Assembly (NCBI GenBank): GCA_042854365.1
Contig: AP031437.1
Location: 2,170,001 to 2,234,000 of the forward strand
Direction of reading: 5' to 3'
DNA length: 64,000 nucleotides
From: Anaeromassilibacillus sp001305115
Lineage (GTDB): Bacteria > Bacillota > Clostridia > Oscillospirales > Acutalibacteraceae
Shown here: piece by piece, positions 17,401 to 23,656 of the stretch
Numbering within the stretch: the stretch's first letter is position 1
Layout of the letters: each line of letters begins with the position of its first letter
The notes under the pieces: generated by a model
What the model was told of the DNA's origin: nothing
Database searches by the model: none
Seen by the model: the letters and a program-made list of their open reading frames with translations, nothing else
Made by a program: the position numbers and the translations under genes

Positions 17401-19210
17401 CGCGCTGGACGGCCATGACGGCGACAAGAACGTCGTGACCGACGGCAAGACCACGGTCATCGACACCGTGGAGTACAAGAACGTCATCCCCGGCAAGACC
17501 TACACCTTGAAGGGCAGCCTCCATGTGAAGGTGACCGACGAGGAGGGCAAGGTAACGGAGAAGTCCCTTGAGGTGGGCGGCAAGCCCGTCACCGCAGAGA
17601 CCACCTTCACGCCCGAGAAGGCCGACGGCAAGGTCGAGGTGACCTTCACCTTCGACTCCACCGGCATCCCGCAGGACACCGAGATGGTCGCATTCGAGAG
17701 CCTTGAGAAGAACGGCGTCGAGCTTGTGGCCCACGCCGACATCGAGGACGGCAAGCAGACCACGACCGCCCATGTGACGGGCATCTCCACCACGGCCACC
17801 GACGGCCTCGATGGGGACAAGAACGTCATCGCGGATGCGGAGACCACCATCACCGATGAGGTGGCCTACGAGAACGCCCTGACCGGCACCGGTTACACCA
17901 TGACCGGTATCCTCATGGATGCCGAGACCGGCCTTCCCATCCTCACGGGCGATGGCAGCGAGAAGTACACCGAGGCGGATGTCGCGGCGTTCATGCAGCA
18001 GCTCCTCGACGTGCTCGGACTCTCTGCGCAGGATGAGGTCGAGGGTATCGCCGACATCGTGGTCTCCGATGAGACCGTCGAGGACGGTTCGGTGAAGAAG
18101 TCCCAGACCGTGCGCGTCCATGCGGACGGCACCTTCGAGGTCATCGACACCACCTATGAGACCGATGAAGACGGCCTGACCTCCGCCACCGTGGACACCT
18201 CTGGCAAGGTGGGCTACGATGCCCTGACCGATGAGCAGAAGAAAGCCGTCTCCGACGTGGCCGTGCTCAAGGACTCCGGCATCGTGCTCAACTACTCCGC
18301 CACCGGCGAGCTGCCGGTGTCCATCGACATGGATGCCCTCGGCAAGTTCATCGCCGACAACGAAGACCTCATCTCCCATCTGGTCTACCAGACCGCCGAG
18401 TTCACCCCGGAGAAGTACGACGGCACCGTGACCATGGACTTCCACTTCAACGCCAACGATGTCATCGACCGCCTCGGCGGCGAGACCAAGGACATCGTGG
18501 TGTTCGAGGTCATGTCCAAGAACGCGGTCGCGGATGAGGAGGGTTCCGCCCCCGTCATCGTCGCCTCCGAATGCGACCTCGACTCCGAGGAGCAGACCGT
18601 GAACCTCGTGCCCACCGTCATCGGCACCACCGCCACAGACAAGTCCGACGGCGACCACACGCTGATGGCCGGTAAGGATGCGGTAATCACCGACCGCGTG
18701 ACCTACGAGGGCCTGATTCCGGGCAAGGAATACACCCTCAAGGCGACGCTTATGGACAAGAAGACCGGCGAGATGCTGTCCATCAACGACCAGCACGTCA
18801 CCGCCGAACTCAAGTTCACGCCCAACAGCCAGAACGGCACCATCGACATCGACCTCGGCAAGTTCGACGCCTCCTCCCTCGACGGCCACGACCTCGTGGT
18901 GTTCGAGGAGCTGTACAAGCAGACCGAGCAGGGCAACGAGGCCACCGAGGTTCTGGTCGCCGAGCACAAGGACATCGACGATGAGGGGCAGACGGTCACC
19001 GTGACCACCACGCCTCCCGGCGGGTTCTTCGGCAAGACCGGCGGCAACGACTTCTTCATCGTGGTCTCCATCGCGGCACTCGCCGTGCTCGCGTGCGGCT
19101 GCGCCTACTACGGCATCAAGAACCGCCGCGCCGCGAAGGCCGAGGATGCCGCAGTCGATGAAGGCGGCGACACTGACAACGGGGATGTCTCGGGCGACTC
19201 CGAGGCCTAA
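11489..19210 (+). CDS. Giant SpaA/VaFE-repeat surface adhesin, sortase substrate
   Basis: 2573 residues, ATG at 11489 after AAAGGAG. Order of parts: basic start plus signal peptide (residues 1-46, cut near AYA-AEP); unique N-terminal region to about 590 that may hold a ligand or thioester domain; four SpaA-type beta-sandwich domains (about 593-1197; e.g. Y-T-V-R-E-T-K-P-P-K-G-Y); nine repeats of the T-Q ester/VaFE class (about 1195-2505); sorting signal G2512-FFGKTGG, hydrophobic segment 2520-2542 and a KNRR stop. Such stalks use covalent intradomain bonds to display a tip domain far from the wall. The sorting motif is not LPXTG; the nearby class B sortase (19961) is the likely partner. It probably promotes attachment to donor/recipient cells or host. 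Confidence 0.93.
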   Translation: MERIYGKIKRMKRKFDGKRITAKVMSAVLIASSMLNAFAPVAAYAAEPELATVSLSETEHGKLSFDGTDDMTLAVEVGTDVTVNVTPDDGYFSDGITVFKGEEDGKAVDVKDGKATFTVEGDTIVTSTFYENGSVGSAAFKSVDVDEGKAVTSVESYIRDHADAQYVGEGDELTRADVLTVTTTVIDGNKLPEGTLDALWADDDGDGMSDHWEAMLSQAVSHAVLFEVDPKADYYVGWAGADISGAKLTEWLAAENNADANMRDGFIVDEATGLVYVPKSYTEKNDEGQPIIESSRIQLVYTTSDKAAEVSFDFNSSATDVRGDVAGKGKVSFPVSAASTKVTLATDDEALENLTGRTIDSVTVNGIEYTPDFDMWEYDAETGSLEFAMPPAGIHAMSVKMSDNFGKGVANFFRMPEPRMSMNNIGTIEFKSAPWVGQTFRTSGTNWYKGSGASPGYIHPAVEGNGGWEKKTAQQAMGWQSVDLSQLAITGSGLKRNCEIPAQDTGTVKISNEIRLALMCSHAGVDPNFNGGNWNNGNDVDGDGNEWSDHYGQHFRVFQVSGGEAIVGVTVPTSHSQSGAGFFKIGWRVVAGQLNLHKTSANPGITNGNDCYSLEGAEFAVLNAAGQNMGTLRTDANGDTNTLELPEGTYTVRETKPPKGYLPAPDQQVTVRGGQQTTAQVSDQPVDDPISMMVGKYDGDKEYNANNLPQGSASLAGAEFTVEYFDTVDYDSYDAIKKAGMNPTRSWVVRTNEKGYASLSEQFVISGDELYHSLAGDVCLPRGSVAVYESKAPEGYKLNSDVNFQKIDENYATGGQITFNMPEVPESVKRGGVSVQKLDSETGKTPQGGASLEGIAFSIINDNENAVKVDGNTYAKGETVKVITTDAKGFATTGADTLPYGDYIIRETKTNGSYLNTSAEMRVQVREDGKVYSFSAEDDVERGGVRLVKTDSETGSDPQNGLSFDGTQFELKSLNDNPIIVDGKTYAKNQVIDTLVIKDGQAVTDPHMLPYGTYSVQEVKAPEGYLLDDTVHEFRIVDDGVLVNPIDHDGSIENQIMRSDLEFTKKGEDGQDRLAGVAFKLTSEATGESHVVVTDENGYFSSASSWNKHTHDTNGNDWALKADGVIDSSKLDATAGVWFGDAEADDSKGALPYGTYAIEELRCTANEGYQLIETTVIVSRDGKVYDFGTLVDVKASITTKAYDPMDGDSLIGMGEVKVSDKVTYANLFPNRDYKLTAELHDSATGDVLLDASGHPITVEKRFTAQSPTGFEVVEFTIDTIELGGKTVTVYERLYDEGGSLIAEHADKSDVNQQVTVIEPEIGTTAVDAHDGDKSVATDDKATVTDRVAYKNLVPGKEYALKGTLHIRKTDGEGNINGEPLKVDGKPVKAETVFTPDAPEGTVDVTFTFDSLALKDKTKLVAFESLEHDGHELATHADIEDEGQTVTIRNPRISTTALDGIDNDKNIVTDDETVIIDTVSHENLVPGREYTIKGSVQVKGEKDGEAVAKPLEVDGKPVTAETTFTPEKSDGTANVTFRFSSRDIEPGTELVMFESLERGGNVLATHEDIGDVNQTVTVTAPAISTSARDGIDGDKDVVVDDETTVIDTVEYKNLVPGKEYTLNGKLHSKSTGKPLMVGDKPVTGQTVFTPEKADGEVEVTFTFDSRDLEDKMDIVVFESLVRSGTELASHADIDDKNQTVTVTHPEIGTTAVDGADGDKNVITDDTTEVIDTVEYTGLIPGKEYTLKGTLHVKVTDEEGNVTEKALEVDGKPVTAETTFTPEKADGKVDVVFHFNSLTIPHDTEIVAFESLEKNGVEIAVHADIEDKAQTVTVKHPFITTSALDGIDGDKNIVTDDETVVVDTVKYSGLIPGKEYTLKGSMQVKKSDEDGNRTAEPLEVDGEPVTAETTFTPETASGEVEVTFTFDSRAIADKTDIVVFESLERTGVEIASHTDIEDGKQTTTVTRPQIGTTALDGHDGDKNVVTDGKTTVIDTVEYKNVIPGKTYTLKGSLHVKVTDEEGKVTEKSLEVGGKPVTAETTFTPEKADGKVEVTFTFDSTGIPQDTEMVAFESLEKNGVELVAHADIEDGKQTTTAHVTGISTTATDGLDGDKNVIADAETTITDEVAYENALTGTGYTMTGILMDAETGLPILTGDGSEKYTEADVAAFMQQLLDVLGLSAQDEVEGIADIVVSDETVEDGSVKKSQTVRVHADGTFEVIDTTYETDEDGLTSATVDTSGKVGYDALTDEQKKAVSDVAVLKDSGIVLNYSATGELPVSIDMDALGKFIADNEDLISHLVYQTAEFTPEKYDGTVTMDFHFNANDVIDRLGGETKDIVVFEVMSKNAVADEEGSAPVIVASECDLDSEEQTVNLVPTVIGTTATDKSDGDHTLMAGKDAVITDRVTYEGLIPGKEYTLKATLMDKKTGEMLSINDQHVTAELKFTPNSQNGTIDIDLGKFDASSLDGHDLVVFEELYKQTEQGNEATEVLVAEHKDIDDEGQTVTVTTTPPGGFFGKTGGNDFFIVVSIAALAVLACGCAYYGIKNRRAAKAEDAAVDEGGDTDNGDVSGDSEA
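15075..19010 (+). repeat. Nine tandem T-Q ester/VaFE domain repeats inside the adhesin
   Basis: Repeat units begin near 15075, 15448, 15840, 16231, 16600, 16996, 17388, 17778 and 18620. Each has an I-[GS]-T-[TS]-A-x-D start, D-G-D-K-[ND]-V, then L-[VI]-P-G-K-E-Y-T-L-[KN]-G, T-F-T-P-E-K, [VI]-[VA]-F-E-S-L and a closing Q-T-V-T. The Thr near the start and the Gln near the end are the expected ester-bond pair, and the closing Gln is visible in every unit. Units 2-8 are very similar in DNA, so copy number may vary by recombination. Unit 8 has a long insertion of about 150 residues. Confidence 0.88.
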
Positions 19211-19285
19211 CCTACTGCACATGCTGTGGGTGCTCCGTCCATGTAAATGGGGAGCGCCCGCCCTATCCCAGAAAGGGGGACACCC

Positions 19286-19840
19286 ATGGATGACAAGAAC
19301 CGTCTGAACGACGGAGAGAAACCGCAGACCCCCGCCGACCGTGAGGCCAAGGCCAAGCGTCGCATCCTCGTCGGTATCGCGACGGGTGCCCTGCTCGTCG
19401 CCGGTCTCATCACCGGCGGCATCTACCTGTCCGGCAGGCAAGGCGGCACGCCCGCAGCTCCCGGCTCCGGCACCCCGACCGGCCAACAGGAGCAAGTCGA
19501 TGGCGAGAAGCCCTGCGAGCACGACTGGACGGTCACCTACAAGACGGTGCATCACGACGCGGTGACCCACACCGAGAACGTCCCACCGGTCTACGAGACC
19601 AAGACCAGCTACCATACCGTGTGCAACGACTGCCAGCAGACCATCGACGGCATCGCCGACGCGCATATCAAGGACACCGGTCACTCCGGGTACTCCACCA
19701 ACGTGCCCATCACCGGCGAGGTGCTGGTGAGCGAGGGCTTCACACGCGAGGTCACCGATTCCCCGGCCTACGATGAGTCCGTGCCGGACAAGCTCGTCTG
19801 CACGCTCTGCGGCGAGGAGAAACCGGCGACTGCCGAGTAG
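19286..19840 (+). CDS. Membrane protein with outside Cys/His domain
   Basis: 184 residues. ATG 19286 is chosen over an upstream in-frame start because AAGGGGG lies six bases before it. N-terminal 30 charged residues, one membrane helix (about 31-53), a Pro/Gly linker, then a domain with C-E-H-D-W, H-H-D-A, C-N-D-C, I-D-G-x-A-D-A-H and a final C-T-L-C-G-E-E-K. The positive-inside rule puts this domain outside the cell. The same domain ends the protein at 24629-25834. Four paired cysteines plus histidines suggest metal binding or disulfides. It lies between adhesin and sortase, so a role in the surface apparatus is likely; exact function unknown. Confidence 0.83.
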   Translation: MDDKNRLNDGEKPQTPADREAKAKRRILVGIATGALLVAGLITGGIYLSGRQGGTPAAPGSGTPTGQQEQVDGEKPCEHDWTVTYKTVHHDAVTHTENVPPVYETKTSYHTVCNDCQQTIDGIADAHIKDTGHSGYSTNVPITGEVLVSEGFTREVTDSPAYDESVPDKLVCTLCGEEKPATAE

Positions 19841-19856
19841 CGACCCTCTCCTTTTC

Positions 19857-19893
19857 AAGACCCGGCATCCTGCAATCGGGGTGCCGGGTCTTT
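19857..19893 (+). terminator. Rho-independent terminator after the adhesin cluster
   Basis: GACCCGGCA (19859-19867) pairs with TGCCGGGTC (19882-19890) across a 14-base loop, followed by TTTCTC. Confidence 0.85.
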
Positions 19894-19960
19894 CTCATGG
19901 AGACGATTCAAAAGCCAGAAACGACGAATGATATGATTAGAAGCTAGGAGGTGAACGGAA

Positions 19961-20749
19961 TTGAAGAAGAGAACGAAATCGCGCATAGCTTTCGCGGCCT
20001 CAGCTGTCTTCCTGCTGAGCGCCGCAGCGATGTTCGCCTTCCTCCTCTATTGCAGGCAGGCGGCGCATACACCGCCCTCGCCAGACACGGCCCACGAGTC
20101 CATGGTGGAGGACGGCGATGGGTTTCCTGCGGTCGATTGGGATTACTGGCAGGACATCAACCCGGATGTCATCGGCTGGGTCACCATCCCCGGCACCACC
20201 GTGGACTCCCCCATCCTTCAAGCTCATGGAGACGCCCCCGGCTATTACCTCAAGCACGACGTGTACGGCAACTACAACCCAGCCGGTGCCATCTACCTTG
20301 ATGCTGATTGCGAGGAACTGGGGCTGTCCAGCCGCAACGCCGTCATCTTGGGGCATCATTTCTGGAACGACAAGAAGGTGGCCCCAATGGGTACCGTCGC
20401 CGATTATAAGGATGTAGACTTCGCCCGCGAGCACGCCCGCGTGCTCATCCAGACCCCGACCGCAAAGATGACCTACGAGGCGCGGTTCGCGCAGATAGTC
20501 AACGGGCGCGAGCGCAACAAGCGCATCGACTTCGAGGGCGAGTCGGACTTCCGCGCATGGTACGGCGAATCTCGTGAGAACGCCGCCATGGTGCTCGATG
20601 CCGAGACGGAGCCGGAACAGGTCATCTCGCTCGTCACCTGCTCCTACAACATCTGGGTCGATAACGAGCGCACCGTCCTCGTCACGAGTATGCAAGAAAC
20701 GGCCAAGAATCAAGCCGAAAATACGCAAATCGCACCAGACGCATCCTGA
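19961..20749 (+). CDS. Class B sortase
   Basis: 262 residues. TTG start at 19961, nine bases after AGGAGG; no better ATG keeps the membrane anchor. Residues 9-30 are an N-terminal membrane helix. The class B fold is seen in W-Q-D-I-N-P-D-V-I-G-W-V-T-I-P-G-T at 63-79. Catalytic residues are all present: His132 (ILGHHF), Cys227 (LVTCSY) and Arg237 (NERTVL). It cleaves a sorting motif and joins the protein to the cell wall or pilus. Likely substrates in the window are the adhesin (FGKTGG) and the small protein at 41652 (YDKTGG). It has its own terminators on both sides. Confidence 0.93.
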   Translation: MKKRTKSRIAFAASAVFLLSAAAMFAFLLYCRQAAHTPPSPDTAHESMVEDGDGFPAVDWDYWQDINPDVIGWVTIPGTTVDSPILQAHGDAPGYYLKHDVYGNYNPAGAIYLDADCEELGLSSRNAVILGHHFWNDKKVAPMGTVADYKDVDFAREHARVLIQTPTAKMTYEARFAQIVNGRERNKRIDFEGESDFRAWYGESRENAAMVLDAETEPEQVISLVTCSYNIWVDNERTVLVTSMQETAKNQAENTQIAPDAS

Positions 20750-20808
20750 GCCTTCTGGCGGCAATCCGACATACGGCTGGCATCAGCATAGGCCCGACCC
20801 TCTCAACG

Positions 20809-20841
20809 CCCCGCAGACGCGATTCTGCGGGGTCGTTTTTC
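20809..20841 (+). terminator. Rho-independent terminator after sortase
   Basis: CCCCGCAGA (20809-20817), loop CGCGAT, TCTGCGGGG (20824-20832), then TCGTTTTT. Almost the same sequence is reused at 41526-41559. Confidence 0.9.
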
Positions 20842-20889
20842 TTGCAACCTTCTGAAAATCAACATCGGGTCGCCGTCCATGCGCGTTGA

Positions 20890-20895
20890 TATAAT
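20890..20895 (+). promoter_or_regulatory. Possible -10 box for the ardC-like gene
   Basis: TATAAT in TTGATATAATGATG, 31 bases before the ATG at 20927. No good -35 is seen; the TG two bases... upstream gives an extended -10 like the other promoters here only approximately. Confidence 0.5.
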
Positions 20896-20926
20896 GATGC
20901 CAACGGCTGACGCGGAAAGGACTGAA

Positions 20927-21979
20927 ATGAAAGAGCAGAAGAAATCGAAGTCGCTTGAAATCGTGGAGAAGCAACGTGCGCTCGTGGTCGAGAAGATTAT
21001 CGAGGACATGAAGCGCGACGGACTCCATTGGTCGGAACCCTACATCCCCTCCCTCAGCCCCCACAACCCGGTATCAGGCACGGTGTATCAGGGCGGCAAC
21101 CGTTTCCACCTCGGTTTCGTGGGCTACATGCGAGGGTTCACGGACAACCGCTGGTGCACATTCAACCAGATTCGCGATAGCGGCTGGCACCTCAAGAAGG
21201 GGGCCAAGGCCGCGCTCATCGAGAAATGGCGCGAGTTCTCCATCAAGGAGGAGAACGAGGACACGGGTGAGAAGGAGGTCACCGGCCACTACCTGCGCTG
21301 CGTGGGCTATTGGAACGTCTTCAACGCAAGCGAGATTGAGGGCATCCCCGCCCCACCGGTACCGGAGCATGTGAGCGACCGCACCGCCGCCATCGCGGAC
21401 GACCTCATCCTCTCCTCCCGCTGCCCCATCGTGGAATCCATGCGCTATCAGGGGAGCGCCGGTTACGCCCCCGGCTCCGACCGCATCCTCATCGCCCCGC
21501 GCGAGACCTTCCTATCGGATGAGACGTTCACCCGCGTGCTCCTGCACGAGATGACCCATTCGACCGGGCACCCATCCGCCCTCAATCGCGGCTGCAACAC
21601 CAACTTCGGAAGTCCCGAGTACGCGCAGGAGGAGCTTGTGGCCGAACTCGGCTCCCTTTTCCTCTCCGCAGACCTCGGCATCCAGAACACCGACTACGAG
21701 GGCGAGCATTACGAGAACCACGTCTCCTACCTGCAATCGTGGATGCACGCGCTGGAAGACGACCCATCATACCTGTTCAAGGCGGCGGCGAAGGCCGATA
21801 AGGCGGGCACCCTCATCATCGGGCGCTACAACGATGTCTTGGAGAAGCGCCGCGACCGCGACGTGGAACGTGCACCCGAGAAGGTGTCCCTCAAGGGCGA
21901 AGTCACAGCCATGAAGGACGCGGCGAAGAGCCATGATGAACAGGCCAAAGCGCCTGAAATCGCGGTCTCCGCGCGGTAG
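20927..21979 (+). CDS. ArdC-like antirestriction metallopeptidase with LKGE tail
   Basis: 350 residues. ATG 20927 follows GGAAAGGACTGAA; the 16 residues further upstream lack a ribosome site. N-terminal ArdC-type ssDNA-binding domain (about 1-130: residues W-x-E-P, N-P-V-S-G-x-x-Y-Q-G-G-N, W-C-T-F-N-Q, L-K-K-G-A-K-A), then a zincin-like peptidase domain with H207-E208-M-T-H211 and a later E in EELVAELGS as third ligand. ArdC proteins protect incoming DNA from restriction, and the ArdC of plasmid pSa is related to a transported primase domain. The tail VSLKGEVTAMKDAAKSHD is added at the C-terminus and the protein ends VSAR. This is the best-understood member of the tail group. Confidence 0.92.
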   Translation: MKEQKKSKSLEIVEKQRALVVEKIIEDMKRDGLHWSEPYIPSLSPHNPVSGTVYQGGNRFHLGFVGYMRGFTDNRWCTFNQIRDSGWHLKKGAKAALIEKWREFSIKEENEDTGEKEVTGHYLRCVGYWNVFNASEIEGIPAPPVPEHVSDRTAAIADDLILSSRCPIVESMRYQGSAGYAPGSDRILIAPRETFLSDETFTRVLLHEMTHSTGHPSALNRGCNTNFGSPEYAQEELVAELGSLFLSADLGIQNTDYEGEHYENHVSYLQSWMHALEDDPSYLFKAAAKADKAGTLIIGRYNDVLEKRRDRDVERAPEKVSLKGEVTAMKDAAKSHDEQAKAPEIAVSAR

Positions 21980-22008
21980 AAAACAGTTGTGGAAATGGCT
22001 AAAATGTA

Positions 22009-22038
22009 GTATAATAGTAGTGTAGAAAACTATTATAC
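22009..22038. promoter_or_regulatory. Palindromic operator/promoter of VapD-like cassette, copy 1
   Basis: GTATAATAGT (22009-22018) and ACTATTATAC (22029-22038) form a perfect 10-bp inverted repeat with a 10-base spacer, in a very AT-rich stretch. It contains TATAAT and lies before the small membrane gene and the cassette. The same arrangement, one mismatch, occurs at 24518-24547 before the inverted copy. Confidence 0.75.
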
Positions 22039-22096
22039 TTTAGATATAGGAAACGACTAAAGGAGAGATAAAGCACGGCAAGTGAGGTGAGAGCTT

Positions 22097-22336
22097 ATGA
22101 AATATAACATTGTCAATAACCGTAAAATACCATCCCTATCAAAAACGAAGGGGTTCAAACCAATGTGGTTTGTCCTCGGCTTTATCTTCCATTTCTTCTC
22201 TCTCCCTATAGCCTATCTTCTTTATGCCGTTCGCTACCCTCGAATCGACACAATCAGAAGAAAGGCATTTAAGTTTGCTTTTCTCGGACTTGCATTGCGA
22301 TTTGTTCTATGTATCTACTTCCCTGCATACTTTTAG
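22097..22336 (+). CDS. Small low-GC membrane protein
   Basis: 79 residues, ATG 22097 with GAGGTGAGAG upstream. Two hydrophobic segments (about 24-46 and 58-77) joined by a basic loop (R-Y-P-R-I-D-T-I-R-R-K). GC is clearly lower than the neighbours (about 40%), suggesting separate acquisition. It is absent from the inverted second cassette. Unknown function. Confidence 0.65.
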   Translation: MKYNIVNNRKIPSLSKTKGFKPMWFVLGFIFHFFSLPIAYLLYAVRYPRIDTIRRKAFKFAFLGLALRFVLCIYFPAYF

Positions 22337-22386
22337 ATACTTATATCTGACATCCCATACATATGAATTTGAAAGGAGGCGATGGG

Positions 22387-22449
22387 ATGCACATGATGAG
22401 CAGCGAGAAGCTGCTTGAAGTCCTGTTCGCCCTGTCCTTTTACATCTAA
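22387..22449 (+). CDS. Possible 20-residue peptide
   Basis: ATG at 22387 preceded by a perfect GAAAGGAGGCGATGGG site and ending at TAA 22447-22449. The product is MHMMSSEKLLEVLFALSFYI, short and hydrophobic at the C-terminus. It could be a leader peptide that couples translation to the next gene, or a type I toxin-like peptide. Only the ribosome site supports it. Confidence 0.4.
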   Translation: MHMMSSEKLLEVLFALSFYI

Positions 22450-22501
22450 GCCCGCACAAGTCGGCGATTCAGCTAAATCATCTATGAAAGGGGAAATCAA
22501 T

Positions 22502-22831
22502 ATGGGAAACACAACGAAATCGGTTCCGTGGAGCTTCACCATCGAGTTCGATGAAGAGAAGGCGAAGCGCAACGGATATGACATCGAGACCCTGTACGAT
22601 TACGTCGGCAGGAATGTGGAGAAATACGGGGTCACCCGCATCGGGCACGGGACATGGAAGGCGAAGGTCGGCGATGAGGTGGAATCCCAGTGCCTCGCGC
22701 TCTCCATGCTCTCCAATGCGAAATGGGTCATGCGAAACGTCAAGTCGCTCGTCGCCTTCGAGGATGACACCGATGCCATCGACTGCCTTGACGTCTTCCG
22801 CAAGACCGACCCTCAATGCCTTTATGCGTAA
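22502..22831 (+). CDS. Partner of VapD-like protein, copy A
   Basis: 109 residues, ATG 22502 after GAAAGGGG. The core (W-S-F-T-I-E-F-D-E, then G-Y-D-[IV]-E-T-L-Y-D-Y, G-V-T-R-I-G-H-G-T-W-K) is about 85% identical to the protein at 24168-24494. I have seen this family beside VapD-like genes in mobile elements but know no function for it. The next gene starts 10 bases after the stop with no good ribosome site, so the two are probably translationally coupled. An antitoxin or regulator role is inference from the pairing. Confidence 0.8.
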   Translation: MGNTTKSVPWSFTIEFDEEKAKRNGYDIETLYDYVGRNVEKYGVTRIGHGTWKAKVGDEVESQCLALSMLSNAKWVMRNVKSLVAFEDDTDAIDCLDVFRKTDPQCLYA

Positions 22832-22841
22832 GTGATATGCC

Positions 22842-23288
22842 ATGGCAAATCGTAGAAAAGCATTCCATTTCGATTTGGATGAAGATAGGTTGAAATCCCT
22901 TTATCCATCTGAAAGTAAGACGGGCTACAAAAGCGCATGGGGCAAGATACAGGCCTTCATGGAAGCGAACGGCTTCGAGCACACCCAATATTCCGGCTAC
23001 GAATCCATTCATGGAATGTCCTACTTGCAAGCGTACAAGGTGTTGGAGGGTTTGCAGAAGACATATCCGTGGTTCAAGGATTGCGCTCAAGTAGCAACGC
23101 TCACCGAAATCGGCAAGCGTCACGACGTACTGGAACATCTCGGCAATGGCAAAGACATCGAGGAACCGGATGTCATTCACGCGGAGCCTTTACGGCTCAA
23201 GGACGAAGCTCATGCCATGAAGGAATCTTCAAAAGCATTGGAAACCTCTCGCGGAGCAGAAGCGCTTCATCAAGAGAACGAGCGATGA
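22842..23288 (+). CDS. VapD-like protein with LKGE tail, copy A
   Basis: 148 residues, ATG 22842. Residues 1-100 resemble VapD, a small Cas2/ferredoxin-fold ribonuclease of toxin-antitoxin type: R-K-A-F-H-F-D-L-D, a Y-K-S-A-W-x-x-I-x-x-F-M-E-x-N-G-F-E-H-T-Q segment, S-G-Y-E-S, then Y-P-W-F-K-D-C and I-G-K-R-H-D-V-L-E. The Asp in the first strand (HFDLD) is where VapD/Cas2 enzymes hold their acidic residue. A tail of the shared type (LRLKDEAHAMKESSKALE) has been added. Followed at once by a terminator. Whether it cuts RNA here is unknown. Confidence 0.8.
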   Translation: MANRRKAFHFDLDEDRLKSLYPSESKTGYKSAWGKIQAFMEANGFEHTQYSGYESIHGMSYLQAYKVLEGLQKTYPWFKDCAQVATLTEIGKRHDVLEHLGNGKDIEEPDVIHAEPLRLKDEAHAMKESSKALETSRGAEALHQENER

Positions 23289-23306
23289 TAAATCAGCGAT
23301 AAGTTG

Positions 23307-23336
23307 AAGCCCCGGCTTGAAACCGGGGCTTTTTTC
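23307..23336 (+). terminator. Terminator of VapD-like cassette A
   Basis: AAGCCCCGG (23307-23315), loop CTTGAAA, CCGGGGCTT (23323-23331), then TTTTT. Confidence 0.92.
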
Positions 23337-23573
23337 TGCCACTAATTGGCGCGGAGCCGCTGTCAACGGGAGCGTGGAATACCGGAGCCTTGGCGAGGAT
23401 ATGCCGCGAAAGCCCGTTTACAGGAGGCTCACGGGGAATCCTCTCGGTGAAGGAAAGGAGGTCACCTGCTTTCCCTGCCCTCCGGCGAGGACGGGTTCGG
23501 GTGGAACCCGAGATACGGGTCAAGGGACGCGTCCCTTGCGGGGTTCGGGGTGGAATCCCGAGATAGATTGCCA
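23337..23573. ncRNA. Structured unit between two terminators, candidate ncRNA
   Basis: This 237-base stretch separates the two inverted cassettes. It holds two tandem hairpins of nearly the same sequence (GGGTTCGGGTGGAACCC then GAGATA, and GGGTTCGGGGTGGAATCCC then GAGATA) around an 18-base perfect palindrome CAAGGGACGCGTCCCTTG (23521-23538). An 87-residue + frame covers it, but composition and lack of a ribosome site argue against coding. It may be a regulatory RNA, RNA antitoxin or recombination remnant. No promoter is evident. Confidence 0.4.
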
Positions 23574-23620
23574 GACATGAGATAAGCCCCCGGTTACCAG
23601 CCGGGGGCTTATCTCATGTC
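23574..23620. terminator. Bidirectional terminator with 20-bp perfect stem
   Basis: 23574-23593 and 23601-23620 are perfect inverted repeats (core AAGCCCCCGG / CCGGGGGCTT) with a 7-base loop TTACCAG. It separates the convergent cassettes and should stop transcription from the minus-strand copy. Confidence 0.85.
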
Positions 23621-23656
23621 TTATGTATGCTTAATCTACATAAATTCCTCTTCCAT

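Noticed and set aside
15532..17496. 654-codon minus-strand frame in the VaFE repeats
   Set aside because: Its Ser/Thr/Val repeats mirror the adhesin repeats in another frame.
19016..19050. Canonical LPXTG motif in the adhesin
   Set aside because: The sequence reads F-F-G-K-T-G-G; no Leu-Pro is present upstream of the hydrophobic segment.
13766..19858. 2030-codon open frame on the minus strand opposite the adhesin
   Set aside because: It is a by-product of GC-rich, repetitive codons in the adhesin; the + strand has the signal peptide, domains and sorting signal, while the minus frame is low-complexity Val/Gly/His/Leu with no domain.
23317..23580. 87-codon + strand frame between the VapD-like cassettes
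   Set aside because: No ribosome site, starts inside a terminator and follows hairpin repeats; better explained as structured non-coding DNA.
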